64,000 bases of DNA from the NCBI GenBank assembly GCA_020226215.1, contig CM035227.1:4767343-4831342 (forward strand), written 5' to 3'. Position numbers and translations under genes: made by a program. Origin of the DNA: Sindora glabra. Lineage: Eukaryota; Streptophyta; Magnoliopsida; Fabales; Fabaceae. Below the pieces are notes generated by a model. It did not search any database, had not been told where the DNA came from, and saw only the letters and a list, made by a program, of their open reading frames with translations. This document shows, piece after piece, positions 63,712-64,000 of the stretch (the stretch's first letter is position 1; each line of letters begins with the position of its first letter).

Positions 63712-64000
63712 GTATGTGGTGAATAAATGAAATGCAATTGTGTAAAGGCCGAAATAGATTTTTTTTCTTTTGGTATAATTGGGATGAGATTATTTCATTA
63801 TATGCCTATTAGTTCATTGAAGTACCAACCAAATCTTTTGTCCTATGCACCTTTTGCACCTTTCCCTTTTTTTTTTTTTTGGTTCCTTTGTTTAAAGGCT
63901 TTAATTTTTGTTTTCTTAATATTGGGTCAATATGCATTTTATATATTTTGGTAAATTTTCATTTAGTCTCTGATTTAACCTTTAAGTAAATAGTTATGGC

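Noticed and set aside
63727..63954. 75-codon plus frame following VPS26C exon 4.
   Set aside because: It lies after a good donor (GAG/GTATGT) and is hydrophobic low-complexity intron sequence, not VPS26C-like.
1..64000. CRISPR arrays, tRNA or rRNA genes, riboswitches, operons and organelle-DNA insertions.
   Set aside because: None was seen by eye. The spaced repeats here are diverged tandem or transposon repeats in a plant nuclear context. A tRNAscan-SE or organelle BLAST run would be needed to exclude them fully.

Overview
The window is nuclear DNA of a flowering plant, most probably a eudicot. It is very AT-rich, its genes carry introns with GT/AG borders, and its four recognisable genes are plant families. 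I cannot name the species. The genes occupy little of the 64 kb. The rest is old, decayed DNA-transposon, LINE and tandem-repeat sequence.

Layout. (1) 1-24.4 kb: no intact gene. This stretch holds tandem repeats, several elements with long inverted ends (notably a ~2.1 kb foldback at 7.0-9.1 kb), a tandem pair of MITE-like copies (17.6-18.2 kb), an RTE-type LINE relic (19.1-20.8 kb), a MITE with an internal ~70-bp array (23.3-23.65 kb), and small coding-like islands near 4.1, 5.5, 6.8, 10.3 and 14.2-14.6 kb that may be relics of genes. (2) 24.5-26.1 kb, minus strand: a complete three-exon C2-domain CAR protein of 177 aa. (3) 26.1-46.7 kb: a 20-kb repeat-filled gap with two blocks of one degenerate tandem-repeat family and several foldback or MITE-like elements. 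(4) 46.9-50.4 kb, plus strand: a seven-exon organellar RanBP2-type zinc-finger protein of the VAR3/OZ family, 443 aa. (5) 51.4-56.9 kb, minus strand: the six-exon HRD3A/SEL1L homologue of ER-associated degradation, 691 aa, tail-to-tail with the previous gene. (6) 57-62.9 kb: AT-rich spacer with possible Helitron ends. (7) 62.97 kb to the right edge, plus strand: the first four exons of VPS26C, cut off by the window.

Exon models were built by hand from open frame, splice dinucleotides, phase and family similarity. All exon lengths and phases add up without stops. The four genes do not form one pathway: ABA/Ca2+ membrane signalling, organelle RNA processing, ER quality control, and endosomal recycling. 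Their clustering looks like an ancestral gene block whose pieces I recall at two places on Arabidopsis chromosome 1. I found no undescribed system with convincing support. The best leads are the one-exon-per-finger structure of the zinc-finger gene, the foldback DNA, and the gene-relic islands.
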